Positions 53,007-63,266 of a DNA stretch of 64,000 nucleotides are shown one piece after another. The DNA lies in the NCBI RefSeq assembly GCF_009834915.1, contig NZ_WVHS01000004.1, positions 434,001 through 498,000 of the forward strand, read 5' to 3'. A program made the translations under genes and the position numbers. A model generated the notes under the pieces. That model had not been told where the DNA came from and did no database searches. It saw only the letters and a list, made by a program, of their open reading frames with translations. Origin of the DNA: Hufsiella ginkgonis (GTDB taxonomy: Bacteria; Bacteroidota; Bacteroidia; Sphingobacteriales; Sphingobacteriaceae). How positions within the stretch are numbered: the stretch's first letter is position 1; each line of letters starts with the position of its first letter.

Positions 53007-53942
53007 TTAAACTTCAAGCACTTTGCTCATTCCCCAGCTTCCTTCCGGCAATCCCGGGTACGATGCCAGCGCTTCACCTACTACCCGGAGCACCTTTTCA
53101 CGTTCTTCGCCTTTAATGGCCAGCCGTGGTGCCCGTACGTTCTCGGTCCCAAGGCCGGTAACCACTTCAGCCAGCTTAATGTACTGTACCAGTTTGGGAT
53201 GGATATCCAGCTCAAGGACCGGCAAAAACCAGCGGTAAATGGCGAGTGCTTCTTCCAGCCTGCCCGCTTTCGCGAGACGATAAACAGCTACGGTTTCTTT
53301 CGGGAACGCATTTACGAGCCCGGCGACCCAGCCGCAGGCGCCCATCAGGAGGCATTCCAGGGCAAGCGGGTCAACACCGGTGAGGATCTTGTAACGGTCG
53401 CCGAAACGGCTGATCATCCGGGTAATGTTGCTCACGTCCCGGGAGGAATCCTTAACCGCCTGGATATTTTCATAAGGCAGCATCTTTTCGAACATATCCG
53501 GCGTTACCTCGATCTTGTAATCAACCGGGTTATTATAGATCATGATCGGCAGCGAAGTACCTTTAGCCACGCTGATAAAAAACGCTAGCGTTTCTTCGTC
53601 ATCGGCCTTATACCGCATCGGCGGAAGGAGCATCAGCCCGTCGGCACCCAGCTTTTCCGCTTTTTGGGCGAAGGAAACAGCCACGCTGGTGGCCTGCTCG
53701 GTCACATTCATTAATACGGGCACGGCGCCGTCCACCAGTTTGAGCGTGTGTGAGAGCAGGTCGAGCTTCTCCTGTTCGGTAAGGGTGCTTGCTTCGCCGA
53801 GGGAACCACCCAGGATAATTCCGTCGATACCTGCGTCGAGCTGCGCCTTAATGTTGTAGTCGAAAGCGGCATAATCAATTTCGTCGTTAACCGTAAATTT
53901 GGTCGTTACAGCGGGAAAGATCCCGGTCCAGTCTATTTTCAT
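53007..53942 (-). CDS. DHDPS-family enzyme, probable pyrroline-4-hydroxy-2-carboxylate deaminase
   Basis: A 311-residue class-I-aldolase-type lyase. Schiff-base Lys164 (AVKDSS), Tyr136 (YNNP) and the GGSLGEASTLT motif mark the dihydrodipicolinate synthase family. In hydroxyproline catabolism a member of this family deaminates the pyrroline product of the dehydrogenase to 2-oxoglutarate semialdehyde. The dehydrogenase for the last step is not in the window. It lies 9 bp upstream of the epimerase gene. Confidence 0.87.
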   Translation of the reverse strand: MKIDWTGIFPAVTTKFTVNDEIDYAAFDYNIKAQLDAGIDGIILGGSLGEASTLTEQEKLDLLSHTLKLVDGAVPVLMNVTEQATSVAVSFAQKAEKLGADGLMLLPPMRYKADDEETLAFFISVAKGTSLPIMIYNNPVDYKIEVTPDMFEKMLPYENIQAVKDSSRDVSNITRMISRFGDRYKILTGVDPLALECLLMGACGWVAGLVNAFPKETVAVYRLAKAGRLEEALAIYRWFLPVLELDIHPKLVQYIKLAEVVTGLGTENVRAPRLAIKGEEREKVLRVVGEALASYPGLPEGSWGMSKVLEV

Positions 53943-53976
53943 TTTATTTAGTTTTCCTGTCGATTTTTGTTACGCA

Positions 53977-56151
53977 TCATCTTCCGCCGGGCGGACAGTA
54001 CTGTTTCAAGAAATTAGCCATCAGCGTAGTTTTATGTAAAGCGGTGCCTTCGCCCTCAGAAATGCCGTGCGTGCGGTTAGGGTACGGCATAAACATGAAC
54101 TGTTTATTGTACCTGATCAGCTCGTTCAGCAGCACTTCTTCGCCCTGGTAGTGTACGTTATGGTCGCCGGTGCCATGCATGATCAGCAGGTGCCCGCGCA
54201 GGTTTTTGGCATACGTAACGGGCGATACCCGGGTATAGTCCGCTTTATTTTCCGGCAAAAGCCCCATGTAACGTTCCTCGTAAACGTTGTTATAGAGGAA
54301 TTGCGAAGGAACGCCGGAACTGGCAAGCCCGGTTTGATAGATCTCCGGGTACCGGAACAATAGCTGCATGGTGGTAGATGCGCCGCCACTGCCACCATAA
54401 ACCGCAATGCGGGTAGAGTCGACAAACGGCCACCTGATGATTTTTTTAGCGGCACCGGCCTGGTCATTGGCGTTTATCCATCCCAGGTTCCGGTAAATCG
54501 CTTTGCGCCATGCGCGGCCTTTCGGCGCTGGTGCGCCGCGTCCTTCAACGGCCATAAAGAGGTACCCGCTGTCTACATTAAAGAAACCGCCTCTTCTGCC
54601 GCCGATACCGGCTCCGTCATTCACCGTGGTGGAAAAGGGCTCGGAATACGTGGTAAATATCACCGGGTATTTTTTCTTTGGGTCGAAGTTGGCAGGCTTC
54701 ACCATAAAACCGTCCATTTCGATGCCCTCGTCTGTGGTGACTTTAAAAAAGCTGGTGGTTTTAGCCGCGGGATTGGGGGCTAATTTCTTCCCGATGCTTT
54801 CTGCTTCTGTTAACGGTGTATTTCCCGGCAGGGAGAGCCATTCGCTTGCCGGCAGGTACTGGTAGCTCGAAAAGCTGTGCTGGGCCCATTTGCCGTTAGG
54901 CGACATCGTGTAACTATGCGTTCCCGGCAACGACGCCGGGCTTACCCGCGAAATTCCCGTAGCTCCATTCAGGCTTGCCCGGTACAGGTAACGCTGCGTG
55001 GCATTATCGGGCGATGCCATAAAGTACAACCACCCGGCGGCTTCATCAACACCGGTGATGCCGGTAATATCATAGCTGCCGGGTGTGAGTAATGTCTCTT
55101 TACCGTCGAGCCCGATACGGTATAAATGCCGCCATCCGTCTTTCTCGCTTGCCCAGATAAACGCTTTCCCGTTCTCTATCCAGTCCCAGCCTGCCGTGCC
55201 GCGGTTCCAAAAAGATTTGACGTCGATCCAGGCGTCATCATTTTCCTTATAAATTACTTTTGACAACCCGGTAAACGGGTTACAAAGCACAAGCCTGCTT
55301 TCGTTCTGCATGCGGTTCAGTTGCTGCACGATGAGCTGTGAGCCATCGGGAAGCCAGTCCATGCGTGTCAGGTAGTTAGCGGACGGAAGCCCGGCGATCT
55401 TCATCCACACCGTTTTCTTTGTGGCAACATTTACCACGCCCATCTTTGCCGCCGCCATTTCTTCGCCAGGTTTAGCGAAAGGCAGCGGGATCAGCTTTGC
55501 ATAATTGCTGTCGGTGTTATTGATCATGTACAGCGTTTTCACTTTGGAGATATCGATCTGCCAATAGGCGACCTGTTTGCTGTCGGGGCTCCAGCTGATG
55601 CCGTCCGTACAAAACAGCTCTTCGCTGTAGGTGTAATCAAACCAGCCATTTAGCTTCTTATCCGTACCATCGGCGGTTAACCTGGCGATCGCACCGGTTT
55701 TTACATCCTGCGTGTAAATATTATTATCGTAAACGAAGGCGACTTTTGTGCCGTTCGGCGAAAGTTCCGGGTTAAGCAGGTAACCGTCCTTCAATCCCTT
55801 ACCGATGGCGGTTACTTTCCCGGTCGTGCGGTCGAGTACCTGCGCGGTGTAAAAAGTATTGTGATATTCGCGATGGTGCGTGTTCATGAGCAGCACGATC
55901 TGCTGATCGGCCGAAAAAGCGTAACGCGCTCCGCCAAAGCGCCCTCCTCCCGTTGTGGCCGGCATTTTCAGCTGGTCGGCGGAAACAACCGGTGTTTTCG
56001 CCATGGTTGGCAAGGAAACCTGTACGATGGCGCCGTTTTCCATCATGGTATAGCTGTTGCCGTCTTTATTCCAGTTCAACTGGGCAGACGCGGCAAGCGA
56101 CAATAAACTGATGCCCGTGATTCCCGCCAGGCCTTTTACGATTCGATTCAT
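53977..56151 (-). CDS. S9-family dipeptidyl peptidase (DPP IV-like), exported
   Basis: A 724-residue serine peptidase with signal peptide (cleavage near AASAQ), an eight-bladed propeller (DPPIV_N, about 90-450; WSPDSKQVAYWQID) and a C-terminal alpha/beta-hydrolase domain with Ser in YGGSGGAS, Asp in HGTGDHNVHYQ and His in NRTHGISEG. Members release X-Pro or X-Ala dipeptides from peptide N-termini. ATG 56151 overlaps the M1 gene stop by 4 bp, so the two are co-transcribed. With hydroxyproline genes next to it, proline- and hydroxyproline-rich peptides are likely substrates. Confidence 0.92.
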   Translation of the reverse strand: MNRIVKGLAGITGISLLSLAASAQLNWNKDGNSYTMMENGAIVQVSLPTMAKTPVVSADQLKMPATTGGGRFGGARYAFSADQQIVLLMNTHHREYHNTFYTAQVLDRTTGKVTAIGKGLKDGYLLNPELSPNGTKVAFVYDNNIYTQDVKTGAIARLTADGTDKKLNGWFDYTYSEELFCTDGISWSPDSKQVAYWQIDISKVKTLYMINNTDSNYAKLIPLPFAKPGEEMAAAKMGVVNVATKKTVWMKIAGLPSANYLTRMDWLPDGSQLIVQQLNRMQNESRLVLCNPFTGLSKVIYKENDDAWIDVKSFWNRGTAGWDWIENGKAFIWASEKDGWRHLYRIGLDGKETLLTPGSYDITGITGVDEAAGWLYFMASPDNATQRYLYRASLNGATGISRVSPASLPGTHSYTMSPNGKWAQHSFSSYQYLPASEWLSLPGNTPLTEAESIGKKLAPNPAAKTTSFFKVTTDEGIEMDGFMVKPANFDPKKKYPVIFTTYSEPFSTTVNDGAGIGGRRGGFFNVDSGYLFMAVEGRGAPAPKGRAWRKAIYRNLGWINANDQAGAAKKIIRWPFVDSTRIAVYGGSGGASTTMQLLFRYPEIYQTGLASSGVPSQFLYNNVYEERYMGLLPENKADYTRVSPVTYAKNLRGHLLIMHGTGDHNVHYQGEEVLLNELIRYNKQFMFMPYPNRTHGISEGEGTALHKTTLMANFLKQYCPPGGR

Positions 56152-57845
56152 GGCTGAGTGACCTCCAATGTTTTTACATAATACATATCTTCTACAGCCG
56201 CGGCGGTGAACATTTCTTTTTGCCCGGCTTTCAAGTCGAGGGTTTTCCATTCATCGCCGGGAATGATCCGGAGAACGGGCGCTCCCGCTTTCTTCAGGAG
56301 AATAGGGAGGTTAAAGCCTTTTACGCAACCTGTATACCGGTAAGCGAGTTGCCTGCCATTTTCTTTAAAGTAATATTCCAGCCTGGGGATTTGAACGGTA
56401 CGGAGATACTGGTCAAAAACTTTCGAGAAATCATACTTCGTTTGTGCGGAAATATAGCGTTCCACCTGTGCGCTGGTAATCGTCCGGTGATAAAACGTTT
56501 TATTCAGTCCCCTCAAAATAGCACGGAACTGTTCGTCGTTATCCAGTCCGTGCCTGATGGCGTGCAGCATATTTGAAGGCTTGGGGTACATGTCGCCGCT
56601 GCCCTGGGCGTTCACGCCGTATGCGGGGATCACGGTGATATCATTCCTGATGCCGCGCCTGATCCCTTTATTGTACTGGTTGGCAGCTTCCTTTCCAAAA
56701 ATATAATCGACGAACAGGGTCTCGCTGTAATTGGTGAATCCCTCGTGCACCCACATATCCGCCAGGTCGTTGGTAGTCAGGTTATTACCAAACCATTCGT
56801 GCCCGCTTTCGTGGATGATGATAAAGTCCCATTTCATTCCCCAGCCGGTACCTGAACCATCCCTCCCGCGGTACCCGAATTTATATTGATTGCCGTACGA
56901 AACCGCGCTTTGATGTTCCATGCCTGTATGTGCGGCGTCTATCAGCTGGTAACCATCCTCGTAGAAAGGATAGGGCCCGAACCAATATTCGAAACTCTTC
57001 AGCATCTGGCGGACCTGCGGAGGCATATAAGGTCTGGCCCTGGCAAGATTGTAATCGAGCACCCAATAGTTTAGCGTAAGAGGTCCCTTCTCTCCCGCAT
57101 ATATTTCTTTAAAGTTCACATATTTCCCGATGTAAGGAATAATACAATAGTTACTGATGGGGTTTACCACCCCGTATTTGTAGGTTACGGTTCCATCACC
57201 GTTGTCCTTTTTGAACTCCATCCGGCCGTTTGCCACAGCTACCAGCGTATCAGGCACGGTCATAGTGAGTGAAGCGCCTTTATCAGGCTCATCGCTTTGG
57301 TGATCTTTATTGGGGTACCAGACCGATGCGCCTAACCCCTGGCAGGCCACGCTCATGTACGGGCGACCGATAGAGTCTTTCGCAAAAATGAACCCGCCAT
57401 CCCACGGCGGCCGGATCGCCTCGTGTACTTTTCCGTGGTAATAAATAATAACGTTATTGATCGCCGCGGGCTTTTGTGCGGGCGATGCCACGTGCCACAC
57501 CGCGCCTTCCTTGCTGAATTTAAGCGGTAAGCTGTTATTGTAAACGATGCTGTCGATCACCAGCGGGTCCATCAGGTCGATCTGCATTTTCAACCCGGCA
57601 CTGGCTTTTACCACCTTATAAGTGATCTTGTTCGATCCGGTAATACGCTTATTGTTAAAATCGGGCTTAAAAGAAAGGTCGTAACGCATTACGTCCCACC
57701 AGGTGCGCTCGGGATTAAGACTTCCACGCAGCGTGTCGGCATGCGTATACGTTTTAGGTTTTGTTTGCGCCCGGGCGCCGCCGTGAACAAAACAAACCAG
57801 CGCCAGGAGAGCGCCGGTAAAAAGTGACTTTAACAGGTTGGCCAT
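56148..57845 (-). CDS. M1-family metallopeptidase (aminopeptidase), exported
   Basis: A 565-residue zinc peptidase with signal peptide (cleavage near GARAQ). The zinc site HESGH (His345, Glu346, His349) and Glu368 lie in the usual order; the upstream substrate-binding motif is GMEHQ rather than the classical GAMEN. The C-terminal ERAP1-like region is missing, as in other short M1 proteins of Bacteroidota. Start 57845 is supported by the signal peptide. It heads the operon-like run that continues into the S9 and hydroxyproline genes. Confidence 0.92.
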   Translation of the reverse strand: MANLLKSLFTGALLALVCFVHGGARAQTKPKTYTHADTLRGSLNPERTWWDVMRYDLSFKPDFNNKRITGSNKITYKVVKASAGLKMQIDLMDPLVIDSIVYNNSLPLKFSKEGAVWHVASPAQKPAAINNVIIYYHGKVHEAIRPPWDGGFIFAKDSIGRPYMSVACQGLGASVWYPNKDHQSDEPDKGASLTMTVPDTLVAVANGRMEFKKDNGDGTVTYKYGVVNPISNYCIIPYIGKYVNFKEIYAGEKGPLTLNYWVLDYNLARARPYMPPQVRQMLKSFEYWFGPYPFYEDGYQLIDAAHTGMEHQSAVSYGNQYKFGYRGRDGSGTGWGMKWDFIIIHESGHEWFGNNLTTNDLADMWVHEGFTNYSETLFVDYIFGKEAANQYNKGIRRGIRNDITVIPAYGVNAQGSGDMYPKPSNMLHAIRHGLDNDEQFRAILRGLNKTFYHRTITSAQVERYISAQTKYDFSKVFDQYLRTVQIPRLEYYFKENGRQLAYRYTGCVKGFNLPILLKKAGAPVLRIIPGDEWKTLDLKAGQKEMFTAAAVEDMYYVKTLEVTQP

Positions 57846-57945
57846 AGTCACAAATATAGCGGGCAACTCTTGCCGCGGTTCACCGTTAATTAACAGGAGT
57901 TGCCCATATATTAACCTCAACAGGGATTTTATATGCCCTTATAGG

Positions 57946-58767
57946 TTACAATCCTCTTATCCAGATATTGCGAAAACTAACCGGCTCACTCTTATCTCCA
58001 TGTGCCTGGAGCTTTATCGGTGCCGTATCATATTTCTTATAGACAGGCTTGCCGATATACAGGGTTTCACCCAACAGTTCGACATTATTTTGCACAAGCA
58101 CCCCGTTAAAAAATACCGTAACATGGGCGGCGGTTTTCAGCGTGCCATCTTCATTAAAAGTCGGGGCTGTCCAGGCTACGTCGTACACGTTCCACTCGCC
58201 GTTTTTACGCGCCGGGTTGGCAAGGGGAATGAATTGCTTATACACCGCCCCGGCCATGCCGTTCACATAGGTTTTGTTTTCGTTGTTGTACGAATCCATG
58301 ATCTGCACCTCATAACCCGCATCGCCGCCACCGGTCGACGCCAGGAAAAGCCCGCTGTTTCCACGGCCCTGGCCTTCTCCCGTTACATTTGCGGGGACTT
58401 TCCATTCTAAGTGCAGCTGGTAATTCTTAAAGGCTTGTTTCGTTTCGATGTTGCCGCCCCCGGTCGCCTTGTTTACGGTGAGCACGCCTTTGGCGATATC
58501 CCATTTTACCGCAGATTTGTCCTTCGTGGTTACCCATTGATCCATATTCTTACCGTCGAACAGGATCAGTGCATCCGAAGGCGCATCGCTAAACGTTTTG
58601 CCGGGGAGCACTACTTTCGGGACCGGTTCCCATTCTTCGGTATCCGCCGGGTTACCGCGCCTGGGCGGTGTTTGAGAGGCTGCCGGTGTTTGCTGTGCAT
58701 TTGCCGTGACGGCGAGTAACAGGCCAGCGGCTACGGCCGACAGGCATTTAAGGTGGTGTGAGTTCAT
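57946..58767 (-). CDS. DUF1080 (3-keto-disaccharide hydrolase-like) exported protein
   Basis: A 273-residue protein with signal peptide (cleavage near TANAQ) and one concanavalin-type sandwich: ILFDGKNMDQWVTTKDKS at the start and NSGLFLASTGGGDAGYEVQIMDSY in the middle are standard DUF1080 motifs. Some members hydrolyse 3-keto-sugars; most are untested. It lies downstream of the GtaA-like gene in the same direction, 154 bp away. Confidence 0.9.
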   Translation of the reverse strand: MNSHHLKCLSAVAAGLLLAVTANAQQTPAASQTPPRRGNPADTEEWEPVPKVVLPGKTFSDAPSDALILFDGKNMDQWVTTKDKSAVKWDIAKGVLTVNKATGGGNIETKQAFKNYQLHLEWKVPANVTGEGQGRGNSGLFLASTGGGDAGYEVQIMDSYNNENKTYVNGMAGAVYKQFIPLANPARKNGEWNVYDVAWTAPTFNEDGTLKTAAHVTVFFNGVLVQNNVELLGETLYIGKPVYKKYDTAPIKLQAHGDKSEPVSFRNIWIRGL

Positions 58768-58921
58768 TTAAGAGTAGTTAGCTGAAAGCAAATAAAGCGT
58801 TTTTTTGGCAGAAAACAGCCTGCTAAAACGATATCAATTACCAACATACCGAAATCCGGCAAAACGCCCACGAATGTCAATAACTTATTAACCGCATCTT
58901 GGTGCCATGAAACATCGGGCA

Positions 58922-61381
58922 TTAGTGCGTTCCTGTCATTTTATCCTTTAGCACCTTCATAAAATAGCCTCCTACCACGCTCCTGGCCTGGAAACCCACC
59001 TGCCTGCCATTGGTAGTTTCGTGCCAATCGGTTAGCGGTACACGGGAGGTCGTTTTGGTCGCGAATTCGTACACGGGATCAATAAATTTTTGGAAGTCGG
59101 CCGGTGTTCCCGACATCGCCGCGGTCCACAGGATCCAGTCGGATTTCGTATAAGTTTTACGGCTGTCAAGCGGCAGCCCGAACGCATTTTGTTTACCCAG
59201 GTAGTAGCTGATCTCGGTATTATAGATCTTTTGCGGGAAGATCCCGAGATCTAGCACCTTATCCCAAACCATGTTGTACTTTTGGCTCCAGGTGTTCTTG
59301 TTGTCGAAAACAAGCGCATAGTGGTCGCCTGCCTGGCTCATTTCCTCCCACCTGGCGGCCATCCCGAGCGCCATCTTCCGGTATTTTTCGGCGATGTCTT
59401 TTTTGCCTGACAGCTCGGCCAATCGGGCGTATCCTCCTATGGCAACGATCGCTTTCACAGAAAGGTTGGCATTATGTGCCAGGTGACCGGCGAAATCATC
59501 GGTACAAAGCTGGTTAACTGGATCCATACCTGCCCCGGCGAGGTAGTTGGCCCAGGTAGTAAGCGTTTGCCAGTGTTTTTGTGCGTAAGCGGGATCTTTA
59601 TCGGCCATCACAATAGCGGTGGTAAGGATGATCATATTTCCGCATTCTTCCACCGGCATATCTTCACCGTAGGTCTGGCCATTGGCGATGGGGTACGTAC
59701 CCAGGTCATGCGCAGCAAAAGGCTTGGTCCACTTACCGCTCTCGCTGTAATAAAAGATCCCGTTTAACATGCCCTTCAGGAGGGAGGGATTATACAGCAG
59801 GAACAAGGGGGCCGAAGGATAGGTTATGTCGACCGTATTGATAGAGCCGTTACTAAAGTTCTCTTTAGAGAGGAACAGGATGTCGCCCTGCGGGCTTTTT
59901 ACCAGCTGGTGAGCGGCGATGCTTTGCCGGTACCCCAACACGCACAGCTGCGCATATTTATCGCCGCCCGCCTTCAGGGCATCGTTGTAGATCTTCGTAT
60001 CGGTTTGCCTGCAGCGCATCAGCACTTCCCGGTAGGATTTAGCTGACGTATTCAACACCTTCTCCATCGTCGCCCCCGGCGAATTACGCCACCATGGCTT
60101 AAGGTTGGTGCCAAAATACTGAACCGATTCCAGCTCATCATATCCCAGCATGGTGTATTTGGATAATTCGGCCGACCCGACACTTCCAAATGAAAGTACC
60201 GTATTCAGCATCAGCTGTGTACCCGCGGATTTTGCGGAACCTTTATCACCATTGATGAACGACCCGGCAGCCGCGTTATTGGTGGTGATAAATTGTCTCG
60301 TTCCCGCCCCCAGCGGCGCCGCTACATACAAATAGCCCCAATCAATCCGCACGTTGTCGCCTTTGCGCTGCAATACCGGCTGATCGGTGGTGCCTGCCTT
60401 TACCAGCGTGATCCCGGAATTGGCGGCAGCCATCGCCTGCGTTTCCTGCTGCGGCTGGTTTACGGCCAGGTGCGACGAAACTCCCTGGAAAAGGCTTACC
60501 CGGTGCCGTTTTCCGTCCGTCGATTTTACCGCATACGTAATATACGATACCGGGGTGCTCAGCAATTTAAGGTCAGATAGGATTAGGGGTGAAGTGAATG
60601 TTACTTTTAATGCCACCGGCCCGCAGGTAAAAGCGTAGTTCGTTTGTGTGGCCGTTATGTTCACCGCAGTTTGCGCGGCGGGTTTGATGGACGCCGTACT
60701 TCGGTCAACGATCTCTTCCACCAGGCCGGCATCAAGGAATGCGCCGCCGCCGGTGTTCCTGCAATGAATAGCGAACACGTTATCCCCGGTTTTTAACATG
60801 TTCCTGGCTTCTTCGGGGAGAAAAACCACCTCGTAATCGCCGTTAGCGCCGCCCTTATGTAAGAGCAGTTTCCCGTTGAGGTAAACATCTACGCCATCAT
60901 CGTGGTAAACTTTCAACGCCAGCCTTCCCTTTGGAATTTCGTTCAACGTTACTTTCCTGCGGATCCAGAGATCTTTCCCTGTCCAGGAAGTACCGTTAGT
61001 GATACGGTCGTCACCAAAAGGAGCGGTACCTGATTTCCAACCGGCATCGTTAAAAGCGGCATCCTGCCAGCCGTCCCCGGCCTGCGACATTTCGTACCGC
61101 GCAGTGTACGCCTCTTCGTCTCCCGCGGGAATGATGGTCTTAAACTGCGGGATCCCGGTCCCCATAAAGCGGTATACTACGTTATCGACCTTTACCAGGC
61201 CCAGCAATGAGTTCTCTTTCCCGGTCCAGTGGGTGGTGATCGATTCGTTCAGCTGATCGGTAGACGACCAGATACTGAAATAAGGCGTATGCGTGATCAG
61301 CGGGTACGAAGGCGCCCTGGAAACCTGGGCATAACCGGTTAACGACAGGGACAACAGCAGGCAGGAAAAAAATCTTTTCAT
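58922..61381 (-). CDS. GtaA-like protein (DUF4965/DUF5127/DUF1793) with inserted beta-sandwich
   Basis: An 819-residue exported protein with signal peptide (near GYAQV). The halves DUF4964/5127 (start, SYPLITHTPYFSIWSST) and DUF4965/DUF1793 (C-terminal (alpha/alpha) region, GGDKYAQLCVLGYRQSIAAH and TDDFAGHLAHNANLSVKAI in part) match the glutaminase A group, whose Bacteroidota members are more likely glycan enzymes. Between residues about 95 and 225 is an extra galactose-binding-type sandwich (WQDAAFNDAGW, WIRRKVTL, VYLNGKLL). Activity cannot be fixed from sequence. Confidence 0.88.
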   Translation of the reverse strand: MKRFFSCLLLSLSLTGYAQVSRAPSYPLITHTPYFSIWSSTDQLNESITTHWTGKENSLLGLVKVDNVVYRFMGTGIPQFKTIIPAGDEEAYTARYEMSQAGDGWQDAAFNDAGWKSGTAPFGDDRITNGTSWTGKDLWIRRKVTLNEIPKGRLALKVYHDDGVDVYLNGKLLLHKGGANGDYEVVFLPEEARNMLKTGDNVFAIHCRNTGGGAFLDAGLVEEIVDRSTASIKPAAQTAVNITATQTNYAFTCGPVALKVTFTSPLILSDLKLLSTPVSYITYAVKSTDGKRHRVSLFQGVSSHLAVNQPQQETQAMAAANSGITLVKAGTTDQPVLQRKGDNVRIDWGYLYVAAPLGAGTRQFITTNNAAAGSFINGDKGSAKSAGTQLMLNTVLSFGSVGSAELSKYTMLGYDELESVQYFGTNLKPWWRNSPGATMEKVLNTSAKSYREVLMRCRQTDTKIYNDALKAGGDKYAQLCVLGYRQSIAAHQLVKSPQGDILFLSKENFSNGSINTVDITYPSAPLFLLYNPSLLKGMLNGIFYYSESGKWTKPFAAHDLGTYPIANGQTYGEDMPVEECGNMIILTTAIVMADKDPAYAQKHWQTLTTWANYLAGAGMDPVNQLCTDDFAGHLAHNANLSVKAIVAIGGYARLAELSGKKDIAEKYRKMALGMAARWEEMSQAGDHYALVFDNKNTWSQKYNMVWDKVLDLGIFPQKIYNTEISYYLGKQNAFGLPLDSRKTYTKSDWILWTAAMSGTPADFQKFIDPVYEFATKTTSRVPLTDWHETTNGRQVGFQARSVVGGYFMKVLKDKMTGTH

Positions 61382-61450
61382 AGGTCAAAATCATTCAGTT
61401 GTAATTATCGGGGGCGGTACCTTACGGCAATTCAATAAATCCAAAATGCC

Positions 61451-63169
61451 TCATCTTCTCCCCGGTTTCGGAAACACCCCGTTCGCGTTCGCCCATTTCT
61501 TCCATAAGCTATCCAGCTCCTTCACCCTGGCGGGATTCGCTGACGCGACGTCGGTCAATTCCGTTCTGTCGTTGGCAATATCATACAGGTGCCAGGCGGT
61601 ATCTCTTGCCAGGGAAACCATTTTCCAATTTCCCGACCGTACATAACGGGCGCCGAAATGTTCGTTAAACAGCTCCCGGTGACCCGCAAACGCCTTCCCT
61701 TTAAAGGAGGGCACCAGGCTGATCCCGGGCGTAGGTGTGATGGCTTTACCTTTAAATACCTCCGGGTATTTCGCGCCGGAGATGTCGGTAAAAGTTCTCA
61801 TAAAATCCATCACGTGCCCTACCTGTGCGCTATAGCTGCCTTTTTTGGCGGTGATGCCTTTTGGCCAGAACGCGATCAGCGGCGTATGCAAACCACCTTC
61901 ATATGATTCCGTTTTCCAATACTGGTAAGGCGTATTGGCCACATTGGCCCAGCGCGGGCCGATGGCCGTATAGGAGGTTTGCGGCCCAGGCATTACTTCT
62001 TTCTTAGTGGCGAAAATCACTTTACGACCGTCGCGTGTTTCGCCGGCACGGTCGAATCCCGGACCATAATTGGCAGCTACCTCAGCGCTTGCCCCGTTAT
62101 CCGAAAGAAAAAGAACAAGGGTATTATCCAGTTTCCCCGTCTTGCGCAAGGCCTCTATAATGCGCCCTATTCCCTGGTCCATCCGGTCGATCATAGCGGC
62201 GTGTACCGCCATGGCCCGCGCATCCCACTCTTTATCGGGATTATTCTCCCAGGTTACATCACGTTTAACCGGTGCGGAAAACCTGGTTTTAACCGGATCG
62301 ATCAGCCCGAGGCTCACCATTTTTTTGTACCGCGCTTCGCGGATGGCATCCCAGCCTGCTTTATACGTGTCCTTATACTTCTCTATATCTTCCGGCTTCG
62401 CCTGCAAAGGCCAATGCGGCGCGTTTTCGGCCACGTACAGGAAGAACGGCCTGCCGGAGTCGCGGTACGAATTAATGTAGGCCACGGCCGTATCGTTAAT
62501 TGCGTCGGTATGGTAATAATCCTTCGGTACTGATTTGATGGGTGTAGTGCCGCTTACCAGGCTAAATGGGTCGAAAAAATCGATCACTCCCCATATCGTA
62601 CCAAAAAACCGCTCAAACCCGCGGCTGGTTGGGTATTGCTCCAACGGAGAAAAGTTCCCGAAATCTTTTTTATGACTCAGCCAGTCAAGCTGGTCCCTGG
62701 GATCTTTCTGCCCGAGGGTATTGGATACATGCCACTTCCCGGTCATCGCCGTGTGGTAACCTGCGGCCTTTAATACCTCCGCCAGCGTAACCGTGTTGTC
62801 TCCCAGGCGGCCGAGGTAGCCAGGCGTATCTTCCGGATCGCTCATTTTCCCGATCCCGGCCTGGTGATTATACAAGCCCGTTAGCAAGGATGCACGCGTG
62901 GGGCAGCACCGCGAAGTATTGTAAAAATTGGTGAACCGGATGCCGTTCTTCGCCAGGTAATCGAGGTTTGGCGTCCGGATCTCTCCACCGTAACAACCGG
63001 CATCAGAAAAACCCATATCGTCGGCCATAATGACCACGATGTTCGGACGGGAACCCGGTGCCGGCACATTTGCGCCCACAGGAATATGCTTAAAAGCGGT
63101 GAATACCACCACACCGGTGAATAACGATACCCCGGTGACCAAAAGCCGGGAGCTGCGTGTGTTCTTCAT
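61451..63169 (-). CDS. Exported arylsulfatase, Cys-type
   Basis: A 572-residue sulfatase. A membrane or signal segment (about 8-27) leads into the alkaline-phosphatase-fold domain with metal-binding Asp50/Asp51 in MADDMG, and the activation site CCPTRASLLTG, where Cys88 (C-x-P-x-R) would be turned into formylglycine. No maturase gene lies in the window. It would remove sulfate from a glycan. Neighbours are glycan enzymes. Confidence 0.92.
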   Translation of the reverse strand: MKNTRSSRLLVTGVSLFTGVVVFTAFKHIPVGANVPAPGSRPNIVVIMADDMGFSDAGCYGGEIRTPNLDYLAKNGIRFTNFYNTSRCCPTRASLLTGLYNHQAGIGKMSDPEDTPGYLGRLGDNTVTLAEVLKAAGYHTAMTGKWHVSNTLGQKDPRDQLDWLSHKKDFGNFSPLEQYPTSRGFERFFGTIWGVIDFFDPFSLVSGTTPIKSVPKDYYHTDAINDTAVAYINSYRDSGRPFFLYVAENAPHWPLQAKPEDIEKYKDTYKAGWDAIREARYKKMVSLGLIDPVKTRFSAPVKRDVTWENNPDKEWDARAMAVHAAMIDRMDQGIGRIIEALRKTGKLDNTLVLFLSDNGASAEVAANYGPGFDRAGETRDGRKVIFATKKEVMPGPQTSYTAIGPRWANVANTPYQYWKTESYEGGLHTPLIAFWPKGITAKKGSYSAQVGHVMDFMRTFTDISGAKYPEVFKGKAITPTPGISLVPSFKGKAFAGHRELFNEHFGARYVRSGNWKMVSLARDTAWHLYDIANDRTELTDVASANPARVKELDSLWKKWANANGVFPKPGRR

Positions 63170-63266
63170 AATTTGCCAGTTTCTGTGCGGGTTGAACAGT
63201 GCATAAAGCTAAAATGATTTAGCTTTATGCACAACGGATCACGCAAAAAACATGATTGTTAACCGG

